Source: JALSHZ01 sp964614535 (lineage in GTDB: Bacteria > Pseudomonadota > Gammaproteobacteria > UWMA-0217). Taken from it: 16,462 nt of DNA. Below the pieces are notes generated by a model, which did no database searches, had not been told where the DNA came from, and worked only from the letters and a program-made list of their open reading frames with translations. Shown here in pieces: positions 1-10,961 of this stretch. The stretch lies in NCBI GenBank assembly GCA_964614535.1, contig CAZTOZ010000072.1:1-16462 (forward strand), written 5' to 3'. Made by a program: the position numbers and the translations under genes. How positions within the stretch are numbered: the first letter of the stretch is position 1; each line of letters starts with the position of its first letter.

Positions 1-194
1 CAGCCGGTAGCGACAGAGTGTTGTGCCGATGCCACCCGCGCCATTTTGTGGTACTGGCGTCACACCGGCTCTTCGTTTATTCTGTGTTGTTCGTCACGTC
101 CCCTTGGCCTGGGCTCTACCCTGCTCTTCTCTCCGGGAGGCCCGCCACCATCCTGCGGACACCAAGCTGGCAGACCCGCCTCTGCAAGCGGGCC

Positions 195-214
195 GGTTTC
201 GCGCTGGCGAAACC
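195..214 (+). promoter_or_regulatory. hairpin in gltB leader
   Basis: GGTTTCGC at 195-202 pairs perfectly with GCGAAACC at 207-214 around the tetraloop GCTG. No T-tract follows, so it is not a classic terminator. It could be an RNA hairpin in the gltB 5' leader or a DNA operator; nothing in the sequence decides between these. Confidence 0.4.
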
Positions 215-292
215 AATGGATCGACAACCGGCCCTGCGATGGAGATCGCCGGGCCAACCGCTGGCATACGCCGGCACCGCGGGAAACGTCGG

Positions 293-311
293 CATGGATC
301 AGGCATCCATG
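293..311 (+). promoter_or_regulatory. second dyad in gltB leader
   Basis: CATGGAT at 293-299 and ATCCATG at 305-311 form a perfect 7-bp dyad with a 5-nt spacer, about 105 nt before the gltB start. It could be an operator for a nitrogen or amino-acid regulator, or a leader hairpin. It does not match the NtrC consensus (TGCACC-N5-GGTGCA). Confidence 0.3.
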
Positions 312-415
312 AAGACACTGCCGGACGAGTAGTCGATACAAACAGCCATCGCCCGATCGCCCCATCTGCTTCGGCGGCGAGGTGGGCGGGTCACCCTGAC
401 AACGAGGTTTTACCG

Positions 416-5053
<4,638 letters not shown>

Positions 5054-5056
5054 CTC

Positions 5057-6502
5057 ATGGGCAAGCCAACCGGATTTCTAGAGATTCCACGCAAGGACCG
5101 GGGCTACAAGCCCGTTGCCGACCGGATCCGCCACTTCCACGAGTTCGTCATTCCGATGACCGACCAGGAGCTGGCCGAACAGGGAGCACGCTGCATGGAC
5201 TGTGGCATCCCGTTCTGCCACCAGGGTTGCCCGGTCAACAATATCATTCCCGACTGGAACGACCTGGTCTATCACGGTGACTGGCGCGAGGCGCTGGGCG
5301 TGCTCCACTCGACCAACAACTTTCCCGACATCACCGGGCGCATCTGTCCGGCGCCCTGCCAGGAGTCCTGCACGCTCAACCTGGAGGACGAACCGGTCAC
5401 CATCAAGTCCATCGAGTGCGCCATCATCGACAAGGCCTGGGAAGAAGGCTGGGTGGAGCCGGACGTGCCCCAGCACTCCACCGGCAAGCGCATCGCCGTG
5501 GTCGGCTCCGGCCCGGCGGGCATGGCGGCGGCGCAGCAACTGGCACGCGTCGGCCATGAAGTGACGGTGTTCGAGAAGCAGGAGCGCATCGGCGGCCTGA
5601 TGCGCTTCGGCATCCCCGACTTCAAACTGGAGAAGCACATCATCGACCGCCGCGTCAGCCAGATGATGGCCGAAGGCGTGAAATTCCGCACCCACACCCA
5701 TATCGGCGTCGATCTCCCCGCCAAGTCGCTGGTGGAGGACTACGACGCCGTCATTCTCGCCGGCGGCGCCGAAAAACCGCGCGATCTGCCGGTGCCGGGG
5801 CGCGAACTCGACGGCGTCCACTTTGCGATGGATTTTCTGCGCAGCAATACCAAGGTGGTGCAAGGCATCGAAAAGTCGCTGACGATCAGCGCCAAGGACA
5901 AGAACGTCGTCGTCATCGGCGGCGGCGACACCGGCTCCGACTGCATCGGCACCAGCATCCGTCAGGGCGCCAGATCGGTCACCCAGATCGAGATCCTCCC
6001 CAAGCCACCGGAGAAGGAAGACAAGCTACTGACCTGGCCCGACTGGCCGAACAAGATGCGCACCTCCACCTCGCAGGAGGAGGGCTGCGAACGGCTGTTC
6101 GCTGTCGCCACCAAGGAGTTCATTGGCAAGGACGGGAAAGTTTCCGGTGTGCGTTGTGTTAATGTCGAGTGGAACAAGGATGCCCAGGGCCGCTGGCAGA
6201 TGAGCGAGATCGAAGGTTCCGAATTCATTCTGGAAGCCGAACTCGTCACGCTGGCAATGGGCTTCGTCCACCCGGTACACGAAGGCATGCTCGAAGAACT
6301 GGGCGTGGCGCTCGATCCACGCGGCAACGTCAAGAGCAGCACCGAAGGGGCGAATGCCTACAGAACCTCGATCGAGGGCGTATTCGCCGCTGGCGACATG
6401 CGTCGCGGTCAGTCACTCGTCGTCTGGGCCATCCGAGAGGGGCGACAGTGCGCACGCGCTGTCGACGAATTTCTGATGGGGACTTCCGAACTTCCGAGAT
6501 GA
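5057..6502 (+). CDS. gltD: glutamate synthase [NADPH] small subunit
   Basis: The beta subunit oxidises NADPH through FAD and passes electrons via iron-sulfur clusters to GltB. It has 481 residues, the usual length. The N-terminal cluster domain shows Cys46, Cys49, Cys54 and Cys58 (CMDCGIPFCHQGC), then Cys97, Cys101 and Cys105 (CPAPCQESC). The FAD-binding Rossmann motif GSGPAG is at 150-155 and the NADPH-binding motif GGGDTG at 288-293. The C-terminal AAGDMRRGQSLVVWAI segment is the conserved second FAD contact. The ribosome site AGGAGG at 5041-5046 lies inside the end of gltB, 10 nt before the ATG, so the two subunits are almost certainly co-transcribed. The stop codon overlaps the next start as ATGA. 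Confidence 0.98.
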   Translation: MGKPTGFLEIPRKDRGYKPVADRIRHFHEFVIPMTDQELAEQGARCMDCGIPFCHQGCPVNNIIPDWNDLVYHGDWREALGVLHSTNNFPDITGRICPAPCQESCTLNLEDEPVTIKSIECAIIDKAWEEGWVEPDVPQHSTGKRIAVVGSGPAGMAAAQQLARVGHEVTVFEKQERIGGLMRFGIPDFKLEKHIIDRRVSQMMAEGVKFRTHTHIGVDLPAKSLVEDYDAVILAGGAEKPRDLPVPGRELDGVHFAMDFLRSNTKVVQGIEKSLTISAKDKNVVVIGGGDTGSDCIGTSIRQGARSVTQIEILPKPPEKEDKLLTWPDWPNKMRTSTSQEEGCERLFAVATKEFIGKDGKVSGVRCVNVEWNKDAQGRWQMSEIEGSEFILEAELVTLAMGFVHPVHEGMLEELGVALDPRGNVKSSTEGANAYRTSIEGVFAAGDMRRGQSLVVWAIREGRQCARAVDEFLMGTSELPR

Positions 6503-6819
6503 CAGACACTTGCCGCATACCCGACAAAACAACAAACCGCTTTCCACCCGCAACCTGGCTGACGCTGACCGGCGTCGGCCTGCTGTTTCTGCTGCTCATT
6601 GGCGACACCCGCTCACCACAGGGTGAACCGCTCATGCCACTGCTCGCCCAGCTCGCCATCTGTGAGCTGGGCTTCATCGTCAGCGCCATCGCCGCCTTCA
6701 TCGGCTGCAAGGCCGACTGGGGCAACTGCCGTCCCACCATCAACAGCTTCTCCGCGATGGTCGGCTTCGTCCTGGCCATCTACTTCATCGCCACCGGCAT
6801 CCAGCTCTGGCCGCAGTAG
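6499..6819 (+). CDS. small three-helix membrane protein of unknown function
   Basis: I do not recognise this 106-residue protein. Its ATG overlaps the gltD stop (ATGA at 6499-6502), so it is probably translated by coupling to gltD. Three hydrophobic segments are visible at about 19-35, 46-69 and 83-104, with a polar N-terminus of 18 residues and a short loop containing Cys70 and Cys77 (GCKADWGNC). No signal peptidase site, catalytic motif or binding motif is evident. Position suggests membership of the gltBD transcript; a perfect 10-bp hairpin just after its stop could end that transcript. A link to glutamate metabolism would be inference from neighbourhood alone. Confidence 0.8.
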   Translation: MTDTCRIPDKTTNRFPPATWLTLTGVGLLFLLLIGDTRSPQGEPLMPLLAQLAICELGFIVSAIAAFIGCKADWGNCRPTINSFSAMVGFVLAIYFIATGIQLWPQ

Positions 6820-6827
6820 TCCGCGCC

Positions 6828-6851
6828 CCTCCCCGTCCGACGACGGGGAGG
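6828..6851 (+). terminator. strong hairpin after the gltBD unit
   Basis: CCTCCCCGTC at 6828-6837 pairs perfectly with GACGGGGAGG at 6842-6851 around the loop CGAC, starting 9 nt after the small membrane-protein gene. No run of T follows on either strand, so it is not a canonical intrinsic terminator. It may protect the 3' end or act with Rho. Its position between two functional units supports a transcript boundary. Confidence 0.45.
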
Positions 6852-6909
6852 CGACCGCCGACACCGGCTCCCCCTACCGCGTTTGGCCGAATCGGCGGAT
6901 AATGGGCCG

Positions 6910-7437
6910 ATGGCCAAATATCTGATGATCTACTCCACCACCGATGGTCACACCCATACCATCGCCACCCGCATTGGCGACACCATTCGCCAACGTCAGC
7001 ATGAGGTGGACGTCCTCCCGCTGCGGGAGCACCCCGACATCGACATCGCCCCGTACGATACCGTCATCCTCGGCGCCAGCATCCGCTACGGCAAACATCA
7101 GAAGGAGGTGTTCGACTTCATCGAGCGCAATCTCGATCGGCTCGAGGAGAAAAACAACGCCTTCTTCACCGTCAACATCGTCGCCCGCAAACCCCACAAG
7201 AACCGCCCCGACACCAACCCCTACATGCAGAAATTCCTGCAACAGACCCGCTGGAGACCCAAAGACCTCGAAGTCTTCGCCGGTCGCCTCGACTACCCCA
7301 GCATCAACTGGCGCGACCGCCAGATCATCCGTTTCATCATGTGGATGACCAAAGGCCCCACCGCCCCCGACACCGTCGTCGAATACACCGACTGGGACAA
7401 CGTGGACGCCTTCGCCCGGCGGCTCGCCGGCAGCTGA
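6910..7437 (+). CDS. hemG: menaquinone/ubiquinone-dependent protoporphyrinogen IX dehydrogenase (flavodoxin-like)
   Basis: HemG oxidises protoporphyrinogen IX to protoporphyrin IX on the cytoplasmic face of the membrane and passes electrons to respiratory quinone. The 175-residue product matches E. coli HemG from memory along its length. It has the FMN phosphate loop YSTTDGHTHTIA near the N-terminus, then LGASIRYGKH, the family-specific VNIVARKPHKNRP, and a VEYTDW segment near the C-terminus. A TTG 27 nt upstream would add nine residues, but family members begin immediately before the first strand, as this ATG does. The ribosome site is weak. It follows gltD and a small membrane gene but is separated from them by a hairpin, so it may have its own promoter. 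Confidence 0.93.
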   Translation: MAKYLMIYSTTDGHTHTIATRIGDTIRQRQHEVDVLPLREHPDIDIAPYDTVILGASIRYGKHQKEVFDFIERNLDRLEEKNNAFFTVNIVARKPHKNRPDTNPYMQKFLQQTRWRPKDLEVFAGRLDYPSINWRDRQIIRFIMWMTKGPTAPDTVVEYTDWDNVDAFARRLAGS

Positions 7438-7946
7438 TCGACACAACGGCACAACGCCCGACAGCGGCATCGGCCGGGAGCACTCGCCTTGACAGTCCCC
7501 GGTTCCCGAACTACATACCTCCTGAGGGAATTGCAATTTTTTGTTTCAGCGCGGCAGCAATGCCGTCGATGCAGCCCGAATATTTCATGACAAAGCAGGA
7601 TTTTGGGGGAATCCCGGCGAGGCCGTTTGTTCGATTCACCAATAACCATAGTCATCGCGATGGGTACAGGTGAACCGGCCAGAAGGACCGCCGAGATTCT
7701 TCCAACAACGGCATAGCAAAGCGGGTGACACTTCGTGCCTTACCAATATTCCGAGGTTGCTATAGATCATGGCGTTACGGTGTTTTTCCGGCGTTCTTGT
7801 GAAATATTCGGGCTGGGAGAAGGCAGGCAACGTCCGATCCACCCCGCCAGCCGACCGGGATTCCGCCCGCGGCACCGGTTGCTGCGTCGGCAGTTCGTTT
7901 TTTCGCCATCCGCCCGTTCCCCCGTACTTTCACCGGAGTCAGCCCC
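7438..7946. other. non-coding region between hemG and the DUF2589 cluster
   Basis: This 509-nt stretch is AT-richer than its surroundings and has no convincing gene; the short open frames on both strands lack ribosome sites and resemble nothing. Its main content is the inverted-repeat element at 7572-7815. A short palindrome, AATTGCAATT at 7529-7538, is followed by T residues but is too short to be a good terminator. The last 130 nt should hold the promoter of the downstream cluster, though I cannot point to clear -35 and -10 boxes. Confidence 0.6.
7572..7815. mobile_element. MITE-like element or emptied insertion sequence
   Basis: CAGCCCGAATATTTCA at 7572-7587 is repeated as its exact reverse complement at 7800-7815. 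The match continues imperfectly inwards for about 13 more bases (roughly 8 of 13 agree). The enclosed ~210 bp has no transposase gene. Perfect terminal inverted repeats of this length around a short non-coding core are what a MITE, or an insertion sequence that has lost its transposase, would leave. I see no clear target-site duplication outside the repeats (CGATG on the left, GGAGA on the right), which weakens the case or implies an old insertion. I cannot assign an IS family with confidence. Confidence 0.6.
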
Positions 7947-8189
7947 ATGAACCCGCCGAGGAAGAATCCATCCGGTGAATTCCTCGTCGTGGCGTTGCCC
8001 GCCCGGCTGGAGGCGGGTTCGATGCTGCAGGTGATCGGGTTGGCACCAACCATCGAGGAGGCGACACAACAGGTGGAGAGCCTCGACGCAACGGTGCTGG
8101 GGCGGGTGGCGATCCTCGAAAAACGCAAACTTTTCATTCGGGAGCAGTCCATCGTCAGTATCGAAACCGACGACCCCATCGTCCTGTGA
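7947..8189 (+). CDS. small protein of unknown function, first gene of the DUF2589 cluster
   Basis: I do not recognise this 80-residue protein. The start has GGAG at 7935-7938, 8 nt upstream. The sequence alternates short strands and a helix: FLVVALPARL, a helical IEEATQQVESL stretch, then GRVAILEKRKLFIREQSIVSIE. This suggests a compact alpha/beta fold. There is no signal peptide, membrane segment or cysteine. It lies 67 nt upstream of the first DUF2589 gene on the same strand, so it may belong to the same transcript. The gap contains two perfect 10-bp palindromes, which could instead mark a separate promoter for the downstream genes. Confidence 0.7.
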   Translation: MNPPRKNPSGEFLVVALPARLEAGSMLQVIGLAPTIEEATQQVESLDATVLGRVAILEKRKLFIREQSIVSIETDDPIVL

Positions 8190-8220
8190 CGCGATCGCGG
8201 TCGCCATACATTGAATTCAA
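8190..8220. promoter_or_regulatory. pair of 10-bp palindromes before the first DUF2589 gene
   Basis: CGCGATCGCG at 8190-8199 and TTGAATTCAA at 8211-8220 are both perfect palindromes. Together they occupy half of the 67-nt gap between the small gene and the first DUF2589 gene. They could be an operator, possibly for the winged-helix protein encoded at the end of the cluster, but 10-bp palindromes occur by chance and this is speculative. Confidence 0.25.
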
Positions 8221-8256
8221 GGATGCCCGGCAGGGCGTTGCAGATGGAGAAAGACC

Positions 8257-8883
8257 ATGAGCAGAGCAGTAACCGAACTCCGACAGATTCCATTCTCACA
8301 ACTGATCGGCGCGCCATTGAAAGCAGCGGTCGAGGCGCAGGCACTGGCGGCACAATCGACCATCGAGTTCATCGAGAAGGTGGGCTTCGTCAACGCCAGC
8401 AACAATTTCGAACCCCCGGATCTGCTGTTCTCCGATACCGACAAGGACGCCAGCGCCGGACGGCTGCGCAATGTCACCTTCACCTACAGCAAGAAGGATG
8501 AAAACGACACCGTCTCCGATTTCAGCCTGACGGTCCCGCTGCTCGCCATCACCCCGATTCCCTACATCCGCATCGATGAGGTATCGATCGACTTTTCGGC
8601 CAAGCTCACCGACGCCATCGAGCGCAAGACCGCCAGTTCGTTTGGCTTGAGCAGCTCCGTGTCGGGCAAGTATTCGAGCTGGTGGTCGCCGATCAAGATG
8701 GAATTCAGAACCTCGGCCACCTACAACAGCAAGTCGGCCACGCAGTCGTCCCAAAAAAGGGAATATCGCATCGATGTCCAGGTACGTGCGGTGCAGGACG
8801 AGATGCCGTCGGGGCTGTCGAAGATGCTCGACATTCTCGAGGATGCCATCGAAGACAAGAAGGCGACTGGCGGGACACCCTGA
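8257..8883 (+). CDS. DUF2589 family protein
   Basis: This 208-residue protein matches the DUF2589 pattern as I know it; the family has no established function. An N-terminal amphipathic region, SQLIGAPLKAAVEAQALAAQ (14-33), runs into FIEKVGF. A beta-rich core follows: RNVTFTYSKKDEND (71-84), LTVPLLAITPIPYIRIDEVS (91-110) and IDFSAKL. A serine-rich loop (125-165) comes next, then the diagnostic REYRIDVQVRAVQDEMPSGL (168-187) and a C-terminal helix. No signal peptide or membrane segment is seen, so it is probably cytoplasmic. GGAGA at 8246-8250 is a good ribosome site. The stop overlaps the next start (TGATG), and a shorter paralogue lies two genes downstream. Confidence 0.85.
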   Translation: MSRAVTELRQIPFSQLIGAPLKAAVEAQALAAQSTIEFIEKVGFVNASNNFEPPDLLFSDTDKDASAGRLRNVTFTYSKKDENDTVSDFSLTVPLLAITPIPYIRIDEVSIDFSAKLTDAIERKTASSFGLSSSVSGKYSSWWSPIKMEFRTSATYNSKSATQSSQKREYRIDVQVRAVQDEMPSGLSKMLDILEDAIEDKKATGGTP

Positions 8884-9596
8884 TGGCTGAGCTGGGCGCA
8901 TTGCTCGGCGGCATCCTGGCGGAGCTCGCCCGCGCGCGGATGATCGCCGATCAGCTCACGCGGGAGCTGGCGGAGGAGTACGAGCAAGATCCGCTGCTGG
9001 CGTCGATGAGCGTTCCGCGCATCACGATGGACGAGGTCAACCTGACATTGCGCTTCGCCGTCGACGATGTTGGCGAGGTGCCAAAAGCCGAACCGGACCC
9101 CACCGCCCTGCGTGAGCGTTGGCAGCCCACGCTGCCGGAGAAGCTGCGAGCCCACCTCGGCAGTACGGTTCCCCTCGACACGGCGGAGGAGAAGGCCCTC
9201 AACGACCTGTTGGACAATATCGGGCGCCGCAACCTGCCGGCCGGCGCGGCGCGCGAAGCCATTGGCGGCAACGTTTCGAAAGCCGCCTCCACGGCCATCC
9301 AGCCCATCACCGACGGCTGGAACCGGCTGCCCCCCTCGCTGCGCAGGAAGCTCGGCAACAAATCGGCGTTCACCAAGACCTTACGCAGTCTCGTCGACGA
9401 CGATCTCAACCGCTTCCTCAAGCGGGAGCGCACCAAGGCGGCCATCGAGGCGGCACTGGCGTCCCGCGTCCAGGTCGCGGTGAAACGGGACGAGCTGCCC
9501 AGCGATCCCGCACAGCAACAGGAGATTCAGCTCACACTGCGGGGAGACGATCTCGACATACTGCTGGAGCAACCACGACAGGAGCCACAACGATGA
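8883..9596 (+). CDS. unknown protein, possibly a divergent DUF2589 relative with a helical insertion
   Basis: The 237-residue protein belongs to no family I recognise with certainty. Its start is set by TGATG overlap with the preceding DUF2589 gene. The N-terminus ALLGGILAELARARMIADQL is helical and recalls the LMGSVVDAQAQAARAT helix of the neighbours. VPRITMDEVNLTLRFAV (44-60) parallels IPYIRIDEVSIDFSAKL of the upstream protein. SRVQVAVKRDELPS (194-207) parallels RIDVQVRAVQDEMPS. Between them lies an extra, mainly helical, charged stretch (about 75-190) with PPSLRRKLGNKSAF. I infer a DUF2589-like core split by this insertion. It is sandwiched between two DUF2589 genes with coupled starts, so a joint complex is likely. 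Confidence 0.75.
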   Translation: MAELGALLGGILAELARARMIADQLTRELAEEYEQDPLLASMSVPRITMDEVNLTLRFAVDDVGEVPKAEPDPTALRERWQPTLPEKLRAHLGSTVPLDTAEEKALNDLLDNIGRRNLPAGAAREAIGGNVSKAASTAIQPITDGWNRLPPSLRRKLGNKSAFTKTLRSLVDDDLNRFLKRERTKAAIEAALASRVQVAVKRDELPSDPAQQQEIQLTLRGDDLDILLEQPRQEPQR

Positions 9597-10168
9597 GCGT
9601 CAAACGGATGGAAGCGCTGGAACTGGCCGAGGTGCTCGGCACCCTGATGGGCTCGGTCGTCGACGCCCAGGCGCAAGCGGCCCGTGCCACGGTCGATTTC
9701 GTCGATGAGGTCGGCTTCGAGGCCGGCGACCACGGCAAGAGAATGCGCACGGTGACATTGCGCTACCGGAAGAAGGACGAAAACGGCGAGCCGGCCGAGT
9801 TCGAGGTGGAGGTTCCCCTGCTGGCCATGGTCAACATCCCCTCGCTGGCGGTCAGCGAGGCACGGTTGTCGTTCTCCTACGACGTGGTGGTGGCGGCCTC
9901 CGCCAAGACCGGGAACCCTTCCACCACGCAACCCGGCAACACCGGCAGGCTGGCTGCGCCACGGGCCGCCACGCTGCGTGGCTTCGTGCGCCGCGCGCCA
10001 ACGAAAACCGGCCCGGCCGGGAACGACCGAAGCGCGAGCCGCAGCACCACTGCCATCGACCTCGACGTGACCTTGGCACAACAGGAAATGCCCATCGGCG
10101 TCGAACGGCTGTTCGATCTGGCCGAACTGGGCATCTCCGAAACACCGGTCGAACCCTCCGATGAGTGA
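9593..10168 (+). CDS. DUF2589 family protein, second copy
   Basis: This 191-residue paralogue overlaps the previous stop as ATGA and has AGGAG at 9580-9584, 8 nt before its ATG. It repeats the family blocks: helix LMGSVVDAQAQAARATVDFV (18-37), RTVTLRYRKKDENGEPAEF (52-70), VEVPLLAMVNIPSLAVSEAR (72-91), LSFSYDV, and the late block AIDLDVTLAQQEMPIGVERL (154-173). The loop that is serine-rich in the first copy is here a low-complexity stretch of Gly, Ala, Thr, Pro and Arg (about 102-152), probably disordered and basic. No signal peptide or membrane segment is evident. The end of the gene overlaps the winged-helix gene by 8 nt. Function is unknown. Confidence 0.85.
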   Translation: MSVKRMEALELAEVLGTLMGSVVDAQAQAARATVDFVDEVGFEAGDHGKRMRTVTLRYRKKDENGEPAEFEVEVPLLAMVNIPSLAVSEARLSFSYDVVVAASAKTGNPSTTQPGNTGRLAAPRAATLRGFVRRAPTKTGPAGNDRSASRSTTAIDLDVTLAQQEMPIGVERLFDLAELGISETPVEPSDE

Positions 10169-10691
10169 AAGCAACCTCCGCCAGTCGCTGGAGGCCGCCG
10201 AGCAGGCGTTGGCCCATTTCAACCGCTCACTGGCGGAGTCGGGATTCGAAGCGGGCGCGGCCAGCTATCAGAAGATGGCCGACATCCTCATTGGCCAATG
10301 GCTCTGGGCGGAGGAACAGCAGCTCGACGACTACAACGAACGCTTCCGCCAGCTGGCGGCACTGGCCGGCAGGGTGCATGAACAACTGCTCCCCTACGTG
10401 GAGGCGATGCGCAGACTGACCACCCTGGCGGAGCTGGTCCCGCCACCATCGCCACCCGTCGCTCCCGACAGCCGCGAAGGGCGCATCCTGGCCACGCTGC
10501 GCAAGGCACCGAGGCCGCTGTCGGCCACCGCCTTGCGAAAAGAGATCGGCGGCAGTACCCAGCGGCTGCGAAAAACCATGCAACGGCTCATCGATGACGG
10601 CCTGGTGGAAACACGGCGTGCGGGCAGCCGGGTACTCTATGCACCAGGGCAGGCAACGGACGACCCGGCGGGCAACGACGAGCGCCCCTGA
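10161..10691 (+). CDS. protein with helical N-terminus and C-terminal winged helix
   Basis: The 176-residue protein has three visible parts. Residues 1-92 are helical and charged. VPPPSPPVAP (93-102) is a proline hinge. Residues about 104-162 look like a winged helix-turn-helix: REGRILATLRKAPRPLSATA, ALRKEIGGSTQRLRKTMQRL as the likely recognition region, then LVETRRAGSRVLYAPG as the wing. Such domains usually bind DNA, so it could regulate this cluster, but in multi-protein assemblies they also mediate protein contacts. The gene starts within the last codons of the second DUF2589 gene (8-nt overlap), implying coupled translation and a shared role. I do not recognise the N-terminal part. Confidence 0.8.
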   Translation: MSESNLRQSLEAAEQALAHFNRSLAESGFEAGAASYQKMADILIGQWLWAEEQQLDDYNERFRQLAALAGRVHEQLLPYVEAMRRLTTLAELVPPPSPPVAPDSREGRILATLRKAPRPLSATALRKEIGGSTQRLRKTMQRLIDDGLVETRRAGSRVLYAPGQATDDPAGNDERP

Positions 10692-10961
10692 TGGAAATCA
10701 CGGCAGCCCTGCCCCGCCGGCACACGGTCGGGACAAACGGCGGCACCCGCCGCGGCGCCTTCCGGTCACCGGTATCGACAGTGGTGCCCGCACCGCTCAC
10801 GCCTTCGCCGAAGGACGGGCCGCTACCCATGAATTGCGGCGCAAAACCCCAGCCGTCATCGGGTCGAACCCTCTATCCTGCCATCAAATTCTTTGATTAG
10901 ACGCATAAGTTTTTCTTGGCCAGACTCTTTTCCTCCACTATTAGAGTCTGCTGAATTACTA
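10692..10961. promoter_or_regulatory. upstream region of soeA with two dyads
   Basis: This 270-nt gap becomes AT-rich over its last 90 nt. ATCAAATTCTTTGAT at 10883-10897 is a perfect dyad (6-bp arms, 3-nt spacer). CAGACTCT at 10921-10928 pairs perfectly with AGAGTCTG at 10943-10950 across a 14-nt spacer and ends 11 nt before the soeA ATG. Both could be operators for sulfur- or redox-responsive control of soeABC, and the second could also form a hairpin in the mRNA leader. I found no clear -35/-10 pair. The first dyad reads ATCAA...TTGAT, the opposite order to an FNR site. A 69-codon frame beginning at 10691 is judged not to be a gene. Confidence 0.45.

Larger units (their letters stand above)
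1..415 (+). promoter_or_regulatory. gltB leader region without a gene
   Basis: I see no credible gene here. The gltB frame stays open back to position 23, but those 131 codons do not resemble any GltB N-terminus and would displace the catalytic cysteine far from its normal place. The region holds two perfect small dyads, listed separately at 195-214 and 293-311. I could not identify a convincing sigma-70 promoter. A TGGC-N-GGC arrangement near 55-69 has sigma-54-like GG/GC spacing but a poor -12 element. A promoter is expected in or upstream of this stretch because gltB begins the visible operon. Confidence 0.5.

Noticed and set aside
55..69. Sigma-54 promoter for gltB
   Set aside because: GG and GC are correctly spaced, but the -12 side reads CGGC instead of TTGC and the rest of the match is poor.
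23..415. N-terminal extension of gltB by 131 codons
   Set aside because: It would bury the class II glutaminase cysteine far inside the protein, does not resemble GltB, and the GAGGT site fits the start at 416.
7636..7875. Minus-strand small protein containing SQPEYF
   Set aside because: The matching residues are just a translation of the inverted-repeat end; no gene signals support it.
10691..10900. 69-codon frame starting at the stop of the winged-helix gene
   Set aside because: The TGATG overlap is tempting, but no ribosome site, domain or sensible composition is visible and the end runs into the AT-rich region before soeA.
10893..10961. Tat signal on SoeA using the upstream TTG start (MIRRISF)
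   Set aside because: The twin arginine is not followed by a hydrophobic stretch or cleavage site, and SoeB also lacks a signal, so the enzyme is read as cytoplasmic.
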